DNA of 64,000 bases from Gossypium raimondii (taxonomy: Eukaryota > Streptophyta > Magnoliopsida > Malvales > Malvaceae). A program made the translations under genes and the position numbers. Below, one piece after another: positions 12,691 through 23,587 of the stretch. The notes beneath the pieces were generated by a model. That model made no database searches. It had not been told where the DNA came from and was given only the letters and a program-made list of their open reading frames with translations. The DNA lies in contig NC_068571.1 in NCBI RefSeq assembly GCF_025698545.1, positions 31,901,733 through 31,965,732 of the forward strand, read 5' to 3'. The first letter of the stretch is position 1. The number at the start of each line of letters is the position of its first letter.

Positions 12691-13130
12691 TGTAAATTAT
12701 AAAAATAGTTACTTTTGTTTATTTTAGATTACATTTTCGTTACTTATGTTTGAAATGTTACGTTTTAGTCACTTACGTTATCGTTTTGTTACGAAGTGGT
12801 CACTCTACCGTTAAACTTCATTACCTCCCTAACGGCGGTCCTATGCCAAATAGGTTTTAAATGCCAACTTGGATGTCCTATGTGGCAATCCAAATTAAAT
12901 TTATTTAATTAAAAACCTATTTTCATCCCAGCAACTAGACATCTAAGTTGGCATTTAAAATCCATTTGGACTACCACGTAGGACCGCTGTTAGGGAGATA
13001 ACGGAGTTTAACGGTAAAGTGACCACTTCGTAACAAAACAATAACGTAAGTGACTAAAACGTAATATTTCAAACATAAATGATTAAAATGTAATATGAGA
13101 CAAACAAAAATGATTATTTTATAGTTTACC
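12691..13130. mobile_element. Foldback MITE, about 440 bp
   Basis: The left half (from 'tgtaaattataaaaatagtt') and the right half (ending 'tgattattttatagtttac') are imperfect reverse complements over nearly their whole length, folding around about 12900. Matching arm phrases include 'cgttacgaagtggtcact' against 'gtgaccacttcgtaac', and the 'gtcctatgtggc' / 'accacgtaggac' pair. A clean target duplication was not resolved; the flanks are T-rich. No coding content. Confidence 0.75.
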
Positions 13131-14637
13131 TATTTTTTAACAAGCCTATCGTTAAAATTAATCCCAAACTCCACTTAGAGAAATATTTTTAAAATTTACA
13201 ATATTTTGATAAAAGTCAGATTTTTCCTTTATGTTTATGTTTGACTTATTTTTAGTATTAAATGAATAGTTATAAATGGATTAGTCAGGTTTTTTTTTCT
13301 AAAGTGAGTAAATGCAATAGTGGAAATTCAAAAATAACTTAATTAATATCTTAAAAAACGATATTATATAATTTAATATATTTTTCAAAATTAAATGTCT
13401 AATTAAATTTATGAATTATTGTTTAGTATATTATATAATTAAATTCAAAACCATTTTTTTGAAAACAAAAATTAGTAGTCAACTTGAAAACAAAAATTGG
13501 AGTCGCCACCGATCTTTTATTGAGGTGTGATCGGGTCACCCTGAGATTTTAATAAAATATATTGATTTACTAAAATAACGATTTTGGTCTTCGAATTTTG
13601 AGAAAATAGGTTCGGGAGTTGGTTGCGCACGAGGAAGGGTTAGCACCCTCGCAACGCCCAAAAATTGGTACCGAATTGATTGCTTAATGTCTTATTGTTG
13701 AAAATTTGAAAAGATTTTAAAATACGATCATTTAAAAAGAAAACTTGAATAATCGAATTGGATGATAAGACATACCCATTTCAAAGAAATAAATTGTCAC
13801 ACTCAGTGAGTTAGGGTGCAACAGTCCAATATTCGAAATTAAGTTTGTCTTTTTAAAATTTAAAATTCATGCCTTTTGAGAAGGATATTTGGTTATTTGG
13901 ATCAAACGAGAAATCAAAATTCAGTAAGTTAGGGTTCAATTTCTCGATATTTCGAAACACAGAATATTGCCTTTATTTTAAAATCCTTAACTCGAGAGAA
14001 CAAAATGTCATAACCAGTGAGTTAGGATTCAACATTTTGAAATCCCGAAAAACTTTATTTAGAATTTGTATGGTTTTATTGCAAAAGAAATACTTGGCTA
14101 TCTAAATTCATTGAAAAAAATCGAAGCCCAGTAAGTTAGGGCACAATCCTCTCGAGAATCACAAATACCGAGTATTTTGTCAATTTACGAAATAAGATGA
14201 TTTTAATGTTTTTAATGAAACACGGTTTCTTTTAAAAATGTAGTGTGATTAAGCGGCAACAAACCATGCAAATAAACATAAATAAACATAACCAAGTATA
14301 ACAATAATTTCAATCATACATTATGCAAATATCAACATCAACATTTAAAAACTATTATTCTAAAGAAAAATAAAATGTAACTCATAAAAATAATAATGAG
14401 TGAAAAGAAATTTGGAATTAAAAAAAGTATGTACACAAAATTTTACATTAAAAAATAAAAAAGTAAGTAATTAATGTGACGATTTGAAATAATTTAATAA
14501 TAGAACTAAAATAAATAAAATGTTTAGATGAATTTTAAAGAGAGAATTATGAGGAGAAAATAAAATGAATAAATCTTAAAATTAATATATATATATATTA
14601 ATCTAGATAAGTAAAACCTAATGTAAATAATAATGTA

Positions 14638-14640
14638 CAT

Positions 14641-14671
<31 letters not shown>

Positions 14672-14711
14672 TAATAATAATAATAAATATAATAAATATA
14701 ATAATAATAAA
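14638..14711. repeat. ATA/ATT microsatellite in LTR
   Basis: Runs of 'ataata' with occasional 'aat' interruptions. The partner array in the other LTR at 29779-29866 has a different length. Confidence 0.9.
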
Positions 14712-15134
14712 CCTATTAATTTAATAGTAAAAAAACAAAACAATAGATTAATTTAGAACTAAAACAAAATCTCAGGGGCAAATTTGAAACAAATGTGTAA
14801 ACGACCAAATTAAGAACTGTTTAACATCAGAGGGACTATTGCAGCAATTAAACGCACAAATCCTCTTTGGCATACAGATGAATCCTTCCAAAACGACGTT
14901 GTTTTATTATGTATTCAATTGAAACCAAAACCAAATATAATGTATAAATTAAAATAATGATAAAAATTGAATTAAAACAATATAAAATATAGATGGACCT
15001 GTTGCGCAAATGGACCATTGAGACAAAAACGCGCGGATCCTTCCCTCGGATCGAGTCACCGCGTGGGTCTGAGCTCACTACGACGCCGTTTTGAGGTCAC
15101 CTCAATCAGCCTCAAATGACACCGTTTCTCAACG

Positions 15135-15143
15135 TATATAAAT
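15135..15143. promoter_or_regulatory. TATA-box-like site in element C 3' LTR
   Basis: TATATAAAT on the plus strand; its complement also reads TTTATATA on the element's sense strand. It precedes an AACCCTAGG telo-box-like motif by about 70 bp. The copy in the other LTR is at 30246-30254. Confidence 0.4.
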
Positions 15144-15901
15144 GCCACATTAAATCCTAATTAGTAACTTTTATCATTTTTAAAACAAAAATTAAAAAAA
15201 GAAGGAACCCTAGGCCCTTTTCCTTTTGCTGCAAAACTACTCACCCCCTCTCAAACTTCGATTTCGACGAAGCGAGCGAGGTCCGGCGTCCAGATAAGCT
15301 TTCTAACCTCTTCTCTTTTACTGTGTTTGAATAAAAAAGAGACGAAAGAAAAAAATGAAAAAAAGCAAAGAGTTTATTCACCTTTCAAATCTTTTCGTTT
15401 TCTCTGAATTTTTTGTTTTTTGTATTCAATCCGTGAATCCTTTTTACAGTGCCTTGCTTGACCTTTTATAATCAAAAAATAAAAAATAAAAAATAAAATA
15501 AAATACTGAAATACAATCTGTTATCTTTCATTTTGTTATTTTGTTTTTTCTTTTTTTGTGTTTGTTGGCCTATGCTTGTTTGTTAGTTGCAGGTACAGCT
15601 GGAGGTGCATGGCGGAGGCTCGATGACTGCTGGCATCCACGCGTGCAAGAATCTAGTTTCTTCATGCGGCTGCTGAGGCTCTGGAACCCTTAGGGTTTCT
15701 GAAAATGAACACAATCTGGGCTGGTTTTGGTTATTGGGCTGGGGTGTATTGTAATTCAGGTTAGGTTTAGTGGGTTTTGTATTGTATTGGGTTTGGGCTA
15801 AGGTAATTTTGATTTATTTGTATACAAATGGACAATGGACTGAATTTTATTTTATTCGTTTATTTAATCTACACGGGCCCGGGCTAAAATTGGGTATTAC
15901 A

Positions 15902-15916
15902 GCTGCCCCTCTTTGC
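15902..15916 (-). other. Polypurine tract of element C
   Basis: The minus strand reads AAAGAGGGGCAGC directly before the 3' LTR start TGTAATACCC. This purine-rich tract at the LTR edge is where plus-strand DNA synthesis would start, and it fixes the LTR boundary at 15901. Confidence 0.7.
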
Positions 15917-15999
15917 TTGTTGTCGTGTAACGGGAACGGAGTAAAAACTTTAGAAATCACCAATTTTTGCCCAGTCGCACTGGATCTTGGTGCTCTTCT

Positions 16000-17060
16000 T
16001 CTTCTTCTTCTTCAAGTAGCCTCATTCCATCCTACTGCATCTTCAAAGGTATAGGAACTAGTGCTTCAATCCACTCCACTGCAACCTCAGGGAGATAAGA
16101 TCTATATTCTAATCCACTCTACTGCAACTTCAGGGCGATAAGATTCGCCATCTTCAGTCTGCCCCACCACAACTTCAGGGGAATAAAACCTACTTTCTCG
16201 GTCTACTCTGCTGCAACCTCAGGGAGGTAAGACCTATTATTTGAATCCACTCCACTGCAACTTTAGGGAGATAAGATTATTGGCTTCGATCTGCTTCATT
16301 GGCAATACAAGAAGGCAAGATCTGCTATTTTAACCTCGCTTGCTTGCCGCTCGGGAGATAAGGTGGTGCTCCGATCCGCTTTCTATCGCCAAGACAAGAA
16401 GATAAGATCTACAATCTTCGACCTACTCCACTGTTGCTCAGGGAGATAAGGCTAGTGGCTTAAATCTACTTCCTTACTGTCTTTTAAAGATAAGATTCGT
16501 CGTCTTCTATCTGCTCCACTACTGCTTAGGGAGATAAGATCTGTAATTTTCTACCTACTCCACTGCTGCTCAGGGAGATAAGACTAGTGACTTAAATCTA
16601 CTTCCCTACTGCCTTGGGAAGATAAAATTTGCTGTCTTTGATCTGCTCTACTACTGCTTAGGGAGATAAGATCTATAATTTTCAACCTACTCCACTGCTG
16701 CTCAGGAAGATAAGGCTGGTGGCTTAAATCTACTTCCCTACTGCCTTGGAAAGATAAAATTTACTGTCTTTGATCTGCTCCACTACTGCTTAGGGAGATA
16801 AGGTCTGTAATTTTCAACCCACTCTATTGCTGCTCAGGGAGATAAGGCTGGTATCTTTGATCTACTTCGCTGCTAGTATAGGAAGACAAGATCTGCTATC
16901 TTCAACCTACTCCACTGCTGCTCAGGGAGATAAGGTTGGTTATCTTCAATCTACTCCACTACTGCTTAGGGAGATAAGGTTGGTTATCTTCAATCCACTC
17001 TACTGCAACTTCAGGGAGATAGGATTTGTGGTTTCACTGATCAGCTCTCTAAGGAACATG
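16000..17060. repeat. 44-bp tandem repeat array with 132-bp higher-order period
   Basis: About two dozen diverged copies of a roughly 44-bp unit built around 'cagggagataag'. In the centre, the phrase 'ctgctgctcaggga' type starts at 16437, 16569, 16701 and 16833, which is exactly 132 bp apart each time. Three distinct 44-bp variants therefore form one block. The array lies in the 3' non-coding part of element C between integrase and polypurine tract. No long frame is conserved on either strand. Confidence 0.88.
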
Positions 17061-18504
17061 ACCTGTATAATTCATTTTATGAACTTAATTATGCCTAGTG
17101 ATTAGGATGCCAAGATCAGAATGAATCAAATGCTCCTAACTAGACATGTATGAATGACATTTGAATGAATGCAGAATTTTATTTATTTATTTATTTTTTC
17201 GAGAATGATCCCGCTTAGGTAGCCATTACTCAAAGTTTATTAAGGTTTTATCATTGACGTGCTACAACGCCTTCTTGCTCGGCTGGCTTTTCTGAAGAAT
17301 CACCTAGTCAGATTGCCCCCACTGTAAACCTCTAAGTTCAATCCATTGGGATGCAAAATTTCTACCATTTTTCTCCCGCTGTAACCTAATGGTAGAAATA
17401 TATGACTTTTCCTCAATCTTCTCCTATCACAATTCAATGATACAGGATCTAAATCTATCTGGTCCCTTACACCATTCCCAGGGTGTCGTACCCAAGGCTC
17501 ATGCACAAGTGAAGGCTTTCATCTCTGAGGAAACCTCTTCCTATTGCCTGGTGATCATTGCTTGCTTGTTTATTTAAGCTTTTTCATCAACACGACATCT
17601 TGTCATTTTGTTCAATTAATGTTTTTGACAATAAAATCCAAAGAGAATATCCTAATTTAGACTCTTCCTTTTCAGTTTTCCAACCTTTAAACTTGGTGCA
17701 TTCTAAACAATAGTCCTATTTCAGGTTCCTGTATTATTTAGAAACTTCTAGAGTAATATGCAAAAATTCCCTTGTGAAAGTTTTATTAGTCTATTAATCA
17801 TTGTTCCAATGCAACATGTTTGCAAAAAAGGTCATAACAATGTATAAGAATAAAGTTGGTTCTGAGCATAGCTCGAAAAGAATAAATTATCAAAAATAGT
17901 AAAGAAGGATATCAAAGAAATCGACTGGGAATGTGTATCCTGGAAAAGAATAAAGTATTCCAAGAACAAAAAATTCAATATAAATAGTATAAAAATTAGG
18001 CGCCCTAAATATCGCAGCTTGAACTTCTCTATACAAACTTTCTGAAGACCATTCTGAGTTTGACATGTGTTTAGGAGACCTACAGTACTTTGTCGATGCC
18101 CCAAGATGTCGCCTACCCCTTCCTGTTGATTTAAGTATAGCAAGGTCACCACATGCCCCAATCTGATCAAAATTCAAGTTGCTCTGATCACCTCATGCCC
18201 CATTCTGATCAATATTTAAGCCGCCCTTTTCGGGTTTTCAACTCAAATCCCCTTTGGTCTCAAGGCGCCCTTTTGCGGGTTTTCACCTTTGCCTCTCCAT
18301 TTTATTTTTTATTTTTGGTTTATTTTTTATTTTTTTGGACTCAAAGCACCATTTGCGGGTTTTTACCTTGGTCTTTTTTTTTTAGAAATCAAAGTGCCCT
18401 TTGCGGGTTTTCACCTTGGTCCCTTCTCCTTCAAGTGAAGTATTTCTTGACTGAATCTGAGTTTACAGGATTTGGCAAGTTTTTACCATCCATCTCACTT
18501 AGAA
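17061..18504 (-). other. Element C 3' non-coding region with short repeats
   Basis: No coding domain is recognised. Near 18150-18215 a unit of about 39 bp containing CATGCCCC..TCTGATCAA occurs twice. Between 18225 and 18425 the phrase GCCCTTTGCGGGTTTTCACC occurs four times with T-rich spacers. These are element-internal repeats, not promoters of a host gene as far as can be seen. Confidence 0.65.
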
Positions 18505-19948
18505 TCAAAGCTCCTCCGGAAAAGGCTTTTTTACAACATAAGGATCTTCCCAATTTGGTATCAATTTTCCTCTAAAATCTTTTTGTGTAGGAAGAATTTT
18601 CTTCAACACCAGATCCCCTTCATGAAATTCTCTAGGACGAACCTTTTTGTTATAGGCTCGTATCATTCGTTTTTGATACATTTGACCATGCTGAATGACT
18701 TTTAACCTTTTCCCTTCTATTAAGTTCAACTGATCGTATCGAGATTGAACCCATTATGCTTCATCCAATTTTAATTCAACCAATACTCAGAGGGAAGGAA
18801 TTTCTATCTCAATGGGTAAAACGACTTCCATCCAATAAACTAGAGAAAAAGGTGTTGCCCCAGTAGAGGTCCTAACAGATGTTCGGTAGGCCAAGAGAGC
18901 AAATGGTAACTTCTCATGCCAATCCTTGTAAGTTTCAGTCATTTTTCCCATAATTTTCTTAATATTTTTATTGGCCGCCTCCACTGCACCATTCATTTTT
19001 GGGCGATATGGCGACGAGTTATGATGTCTGATCTTAAATTGACTACAAACCTCCACTATTGTGCTATTATTCAAATTCAACGCATTATTGGATATGATCC
19101 TTTCAGGCATTCCATATCGACAAATGATCTCCTTTTTTAAGAATTTGCTAACTGTCGACTTCGTGACATTTGCATATGAAGCAGCTTCCACCCACTTGGT
19201 AAAGAAATCAATGACCACGAAAATGAAATGATGCCCATTTGAAGCTTTCGGTGATATTGGCCCAATAACATCCATGCCTCACATGGAGAACGGCCACGGA
19301 GCAGTCATAACGTGAAGAGGTGAATGAGGTACATATATTGTCTCCATAAATTTGACATTTATGAAACTTCTTGGCATAATTAATGCAATCTCCTTCCATG
19401 GTGGACCAATAGTATCCAAATCTCATGATCTGTCTGGCCGTCGTGAAACCATTTGTATGAGTTTCGCAAATGCCCTCATGGACTTCTTCCAGGATCTTTC
19501 TAGCCTCTACGGCATCGACACATCTTAGTAGTACTTGATCCTTCCCTCTTTTGTATAGCACTTCCCCATCCAAGACATATTCAATGGCTATTCTTATTAA
19601 TGTTCTCTTGTCATTCTCTGTCGCTTGATTAGGGTACTCCCGATTCTTCACATATTGTAGGATACTCTGATACCAAGGATGATCATCCTTTCCCTCCTCC
19701 TCAATACTATAACAATGAGCCAAAGTCTCATAGATGCTCATTTGAATAGGCTTCATGATCTCTAACCTGTTCACCTGAATCATCGAAGCTAGAGCAGCTA
19801 ATACATCAGCCATCTGATTTTCGTCTCGTGGAAGGTAATAGAAAGAAATGTCGTCAAACTCATCAATCAATTCAAGAACCAACTTTCTATAACTGATCAA
19901 CTTAGGGTCCCTAGTTTCCCATTCTCCTTTGAGTTGGTATATCACCAA
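18505..19948 (-). pseudogene. Element C integrase (broken)
   Basis: The HHCC region lies near 19400-19480 (HEGICETHTNGF then CHKC-type KFHKCQIYGD). After a frameshift the catalytic core follows at 19275-18787: MDVIGPISPKASNGHHF carries the first aspartate and VEAANKN carries the glutamate. The second catalytic aspartate, expected in an 'I-x-D-N' setting, is read as asparagine in RIISNNALNL near 19095-19110. The C-terminal part (LNLIEGKRLKVIQHGQMYQKR) reaches about 18505. The frameshift and the lost aspartate predict an inactive enzyme. Confidence 0.82.
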
Positions 19949-20250
19949 TGCGGAATCCCCATTACTTTTAGCACTTTAATTTTACGTTCAATAGCTGCAC
20001 GAATGTCCATAATACACGCTTCATATTTTTCAATATTGTTTGTGCGATCAAAGTCCAACTTGCTAGCAATAGGATAATGATCTCCACTTGGGGATACCAA
20101 GACTGCCCCAATTCTATTACCCATAGCATTTGAAGCTCCATCAAAATTTAGCTTCCATACGTGATCCATTTGGGGATTTTCTTCAGTGTTTGCCACATAC
20201 ATCAAATCCTTATTTGAAAAATTAAAGTTCAAAGACTCATAGTCCTCCAA
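19942..20250 (-). pseudogene. Element C second RNase H domain (aRNH-like)
   Basis: WKLNFDGASNAMGNRIGAVL carries the first acidic residue of a plant/archaeal-type RNase H fold, and NNIEKYEACIMDIRAAIE carries the conserved glutamate. A domain of this kind next to the ordinary retroviral RNase H is a known mark of the Tat lineage. It is in the same frame as the RT upstream. A frameshift near 19945 separates it from the following 'DSALVIYQLKGEW' part. Confidence 0.8.
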
Positions 20251-20337
20251 GGCTCTACTAGCTAGAAAATCAGCTATTGCACTTCCCTTTATAGCCTTCT
20301 GAATTACATATACTATGTCAAATTCAGAAAGAAGAAT

Positions 20338-20604
20338 CTACCATCTAGCCATTCTCCCATTTAAAGCAGTTGATTCCATCATATACTTAAAAGGATCCAA
20401 CTTTGAAATCAACCAAGTCGTATGATACAACATGTACTGTCTTAGTCTTCGAGTGGTCCAAATCAATGCACAACACAACTTCTCAATAGATGAGTACCTC
20501 ATTTCACAATCAATGAATTTCTTGCTGAGATAATATATTACCCTTTCCTTCCTTCCTGTCTCATCATGTTGGGCCAATACACATCCCATGGAATTACCAA
20601 ACAC
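20338..20604 (-). pseudogene. Element C first RNase H domain
   Basis: The reading MFGNSMGCVLAQHDETGRKERVIYYLSKKF is the standard post-RT RNase H signature of gypsy elements (LAQHDETG, YYLSKK). IEKLCCALIWTTRRLRQYM and MARW follow. A stop near 20610 cuts it from the RT, in the same frame. Confidence 0.8.
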
Positions 20605-20679
20605 CGTTCAATACAGTATCAAGGGCTTATCTGGACTAGGCGATGAGAGCACCGGAGTATTAGCCAGATATTACTTTAT

Positions 20680-21486
20680 CTAGTCAAAAGCCCTTTGACA
20701 TTCCTCGTCCCATTCACCCAGATTATGTTTCTTCAGAAGATGAAACACTGTATCACATTTCTCAGTCAGCTGTGATATGAACCGAGCAATGTAATTCAGT
20801 CTTCCTAGGAAACCTCGGACTTCCTTCTGAGTGTGTGGTGGAGATAAGTCTCGTATTTCCTTAACTTTATCTGGGTCAACCTCAATCTCCTTCCTACTGA
20901 CTATGAAACCTAGCAACTTCACTGATCTGGCTCCAAATGTGCATTTTGTTGGGTTGAGCTTGAGCTGAAATTTTCTCAACCTTAAGAATAATTTTCTCAA
21001 GACTCGAACATGTTCTTCTTCAGTTCTAGATTTTGCGATCATATCATCAACATAGACTTCAATTTCTTTATGCATCATGTCATGAAACAAGGTCACCATG
21101 GCCCTTTGATACGTTGCCCCCGCATTCTTCAATTCAAAGGGTATTACTTTGTAACAAAATGTTCCCCATAAGGTAATGAACGTGGTTTTCCCTATATCTT
21201 CAGGATGCGTCTTTATTTGATTGTATCCAGAAAAGCCATCCATGAAAGAAAATAATTAGTCTGCCGTATTATCTACCAAAGTATCAATGTGAGGTAACGG
21301 AAAATTGTCTCTTGGACTAGCCTTGTTCAAGTCCCTGCAATCTACGTACATTCGTACCTTCCCATCCTTTTTAGGAACAGGAACGATGTTTGCTACCCAT
21401 TCTGAATATTTGACCTCCTGTAAGAATCCGGCATCGAATTGCTTTTTGACTTCTTCTTTTATTTTTAGCACGATATCGGGTCTCAT
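20680..21486 (-). pseudogene. Element C reverse transcriptase (interrupted)
   Basis: The fingers domain begins near 21486 (LKIKEEVKKQFDAGFLQEV, WVANIVPVPKKDGKVRMYVD). One in-frame stop at 21253-21255 precedes MDGFSGYNQIKTHPED. The active site is EVYVDDMIAKS near 21040-21060 with both aspartates kept. The thumb continues to RLNYIARFISQLTEKCDTVF near 20740. Apart from that stop the RT is one open frame, the best preserved part of the element. Confidence 0.88.
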
Positions 21487-22759
21487 TCTCCTGAGCTTCT
21501 ACTGAACTGGTTTACAATATTCTTTTATAGGAAGACGATGCACCACAATGCTAGTACTTAGCCCGGGCATATCCTGGTATGACCATGCAAACACATCTTT
21601 GAATTCTCAGAGTAACTCAATGAGATCTTGTTTTGTCTTTGCGGTGATATCAGTTCCAATTTTCACTTCTTTTCCTTCCTCTAAGCTCACAATTTCCAAT
21701 GATTCCTTATGAGGTAAGATTTGTTTATCCTCTTGTTCCACCATTCTTAACAAGTCCGGAGATATGCCACATTCTACGTTATTTTCAAAGTCATGAGATC
21801 CCTCTAAACACATTTCTTGCTCAAAATGAGACTTTGTATTCGAAGCAGCATCACTCATGTCATTGATATTTGAGGACCTATGGGGGGTACACCAAAGAAT
21901 ATACAAAGAATATATAAATTTATGGATAATTATAAGGTTATAAATGTAATGAAAGAATAATTTGGAAGACAATCTCAGTCAAATGAAAAATATATTTACT
22001 TGCATGAAAAGAATAAAAGAATAATTGCTCGAAATGAATTAAAAAATGTATTTTTATTAGAATAATGATATTCAGACTTGAGCTTATTTCACAAAGGATT
22101 TCCTATCATTTTTAGGCTAAAAAAAATAAGAATATTCTAAATATTACTCTGAATAAGCTCTAAAGACTACAGGGATTTCTTCCGCAGTCCAATTGTTTAG
22201 CTCGCTCCCAGGTTCGTGAGGGCGGATCTCCAATAAGGCCCTTCCTTCAGTTGTTTCTATGGCATTGGTATGAACATTTTCCAACATTTCTTCAATGCCT
22301 TCTTTTCCGAACACCCTTCATTAACCATCCCGACACAAAGGTTTTAGATATGTGGGGAAAGGTCAAAAGCTCCCATTTGACTTCATCTCCGCTCAACCGT
22401 GCCCTTCTTCTCTCCTGTCTTTTTTCCATTTCTTTCCTCTTCTATTTCATATCTGACTTGTAACCTAAGCCAAAATGATCAAACTTGTCCCTCAGCATTA
22501 GTGCCTCAATTCTTCCCTGAAGATGTTTTCCCAATCCTTTCCTTGGCAAGGCTCCTCTTCCTACCATCAATTGCAGACCCATCTCTGTGATCTTGGATAT
22601 TTTTGGTACCAAAATTTTGTTTCCTTCAGCAATAAAAGTTGCGTTCACAAACTCTAAGGATCAGAAAGAGCATTCCACCGCCTCATCATTGGTCTCCACA
22701 TAAGGTGCATCACCAGTTATCGTCGCAATGATATCCTCCTCCACACTTATTGTTACCAA
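21487..22759 (-). pseudogene. Element C protease-RT spacer (broken)
   Basis: Only fragments of frame remain. The reading at 22442-22648 (GLGKHLQGRIEALMLRDKFDHFGLGYK) looks like the linker between protease and RT of this family. The stretch 21607-21760 (LRMVEQEDKQILPHKESLEIVSLEEGKEVKIG) is the acidic segment just before the RT. No independent gene is supported. Confidence 0.6.
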
Positions 22760-23572
22760 TCAACCTTCTGATACTAACTTCATCTTCTGATGTAGCGATG
22801 AAGGTACTGCCCCTACCGAGTGTATCCACGGTCTCCCCAATAAACAGTTGTAAGAAGGCTTAAAATCCATTACCAGGAAGTCCACCTTATAAGTAGTTGG
22901 GTCAATCATTAATGATATTTCAATTCTTCCCATAACCCTCCTTTCTATTCCATCAAATGCTCTTACTATATTCTGGCATGTTTTCATATGTGAACTGTCC
23001 ACAGGTAGTCGATTAAGAGTTGATAAAGGCAATACGTTCTGTGCGGATCCATTATCAATCAAAACCCCCAGCAGTGTGTACCATTTGCATCGAGTAGTAA
23101 TGCGCAAAGCTTTAGTGGAGCCCCTTCCTCCAGACGATATTTCATCATCATTGAAAAAGATAAAATTATCGGCACTTTTATTATTGACCAAACGATCTAG
23201 CTTATTGACAGAAATATCATTGGCCACATATGTTTCCTTTAATACTTTCATCAATGCACTTCGATGTACTTCCGAGCTTAAGAGTAAAGCTAATACAGAT
23301 ATGCGAGCTGACTGTTTGTGTAATTGCTCCACAACACTGTATTCACTGTGTTTCAAGAATTTTAAGAACTCTTTTGCTTCTTCTTCTTTTATTGGCTCCT
23401 TAACCAATGGCTCAGATTCAACTGCCTTCTCCTTCCTCTGTTCTACCATCAAAGTCTTTTCTCCTGGCAATTCTGTTTCGGTATCATAACGCTTCCCATT
23501 ACTCGTATAAGAACCCGTTTTTGGATTTCCTTTTATAATATTGACCGCAACTTCTTTTCCCAGGATTGTCAC
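22760..23572 (-). pseudogene. Element C retropepsin-like protease region
   Basis: A 270-residue open frame. LGVLIDNGSAQNVLPLSTL near 23040-23075 is the aspartic protease active site in the DNGSA form common in plant Tat elements. YNCLLGRPWIHSVGAVPSSLHQ near 22800-22850 is the conserved C-terminal protease phrase. The upstream half is a basic/acidic linker with no recognised fold. The frame is open throughout but detached from gag and RT by stops. Confidence 0.8.
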
Positions 23573-23587
23573 ATTGCATCCATAATT

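Larger units (their letters stand above)
13321..15901 (-). repeat. Element C 3' LTR (2.58 kb)
   Basis: Plus-strand ends are TGGAAATTC and GGGTATTACA. The repeat pairs base for base with 28432-31031, with about a dozen substitutions by eye in the first 350 bp. It contains an ATA/ATT microsatellite (14638-14711) and, compared with its partner, keeps 41 bp at 15061-15101 but lacks about 30 bp near 14270. Confidence 0.9.

Noticed and set aside
16000..17060. Array read as a repeat protein (92-codon open frame at 16827-17105)
   Set aside because: The 44-bp unit is not a multiple of three, no frame is kept across the array, and it lies in the non-coding 3' part of element C.
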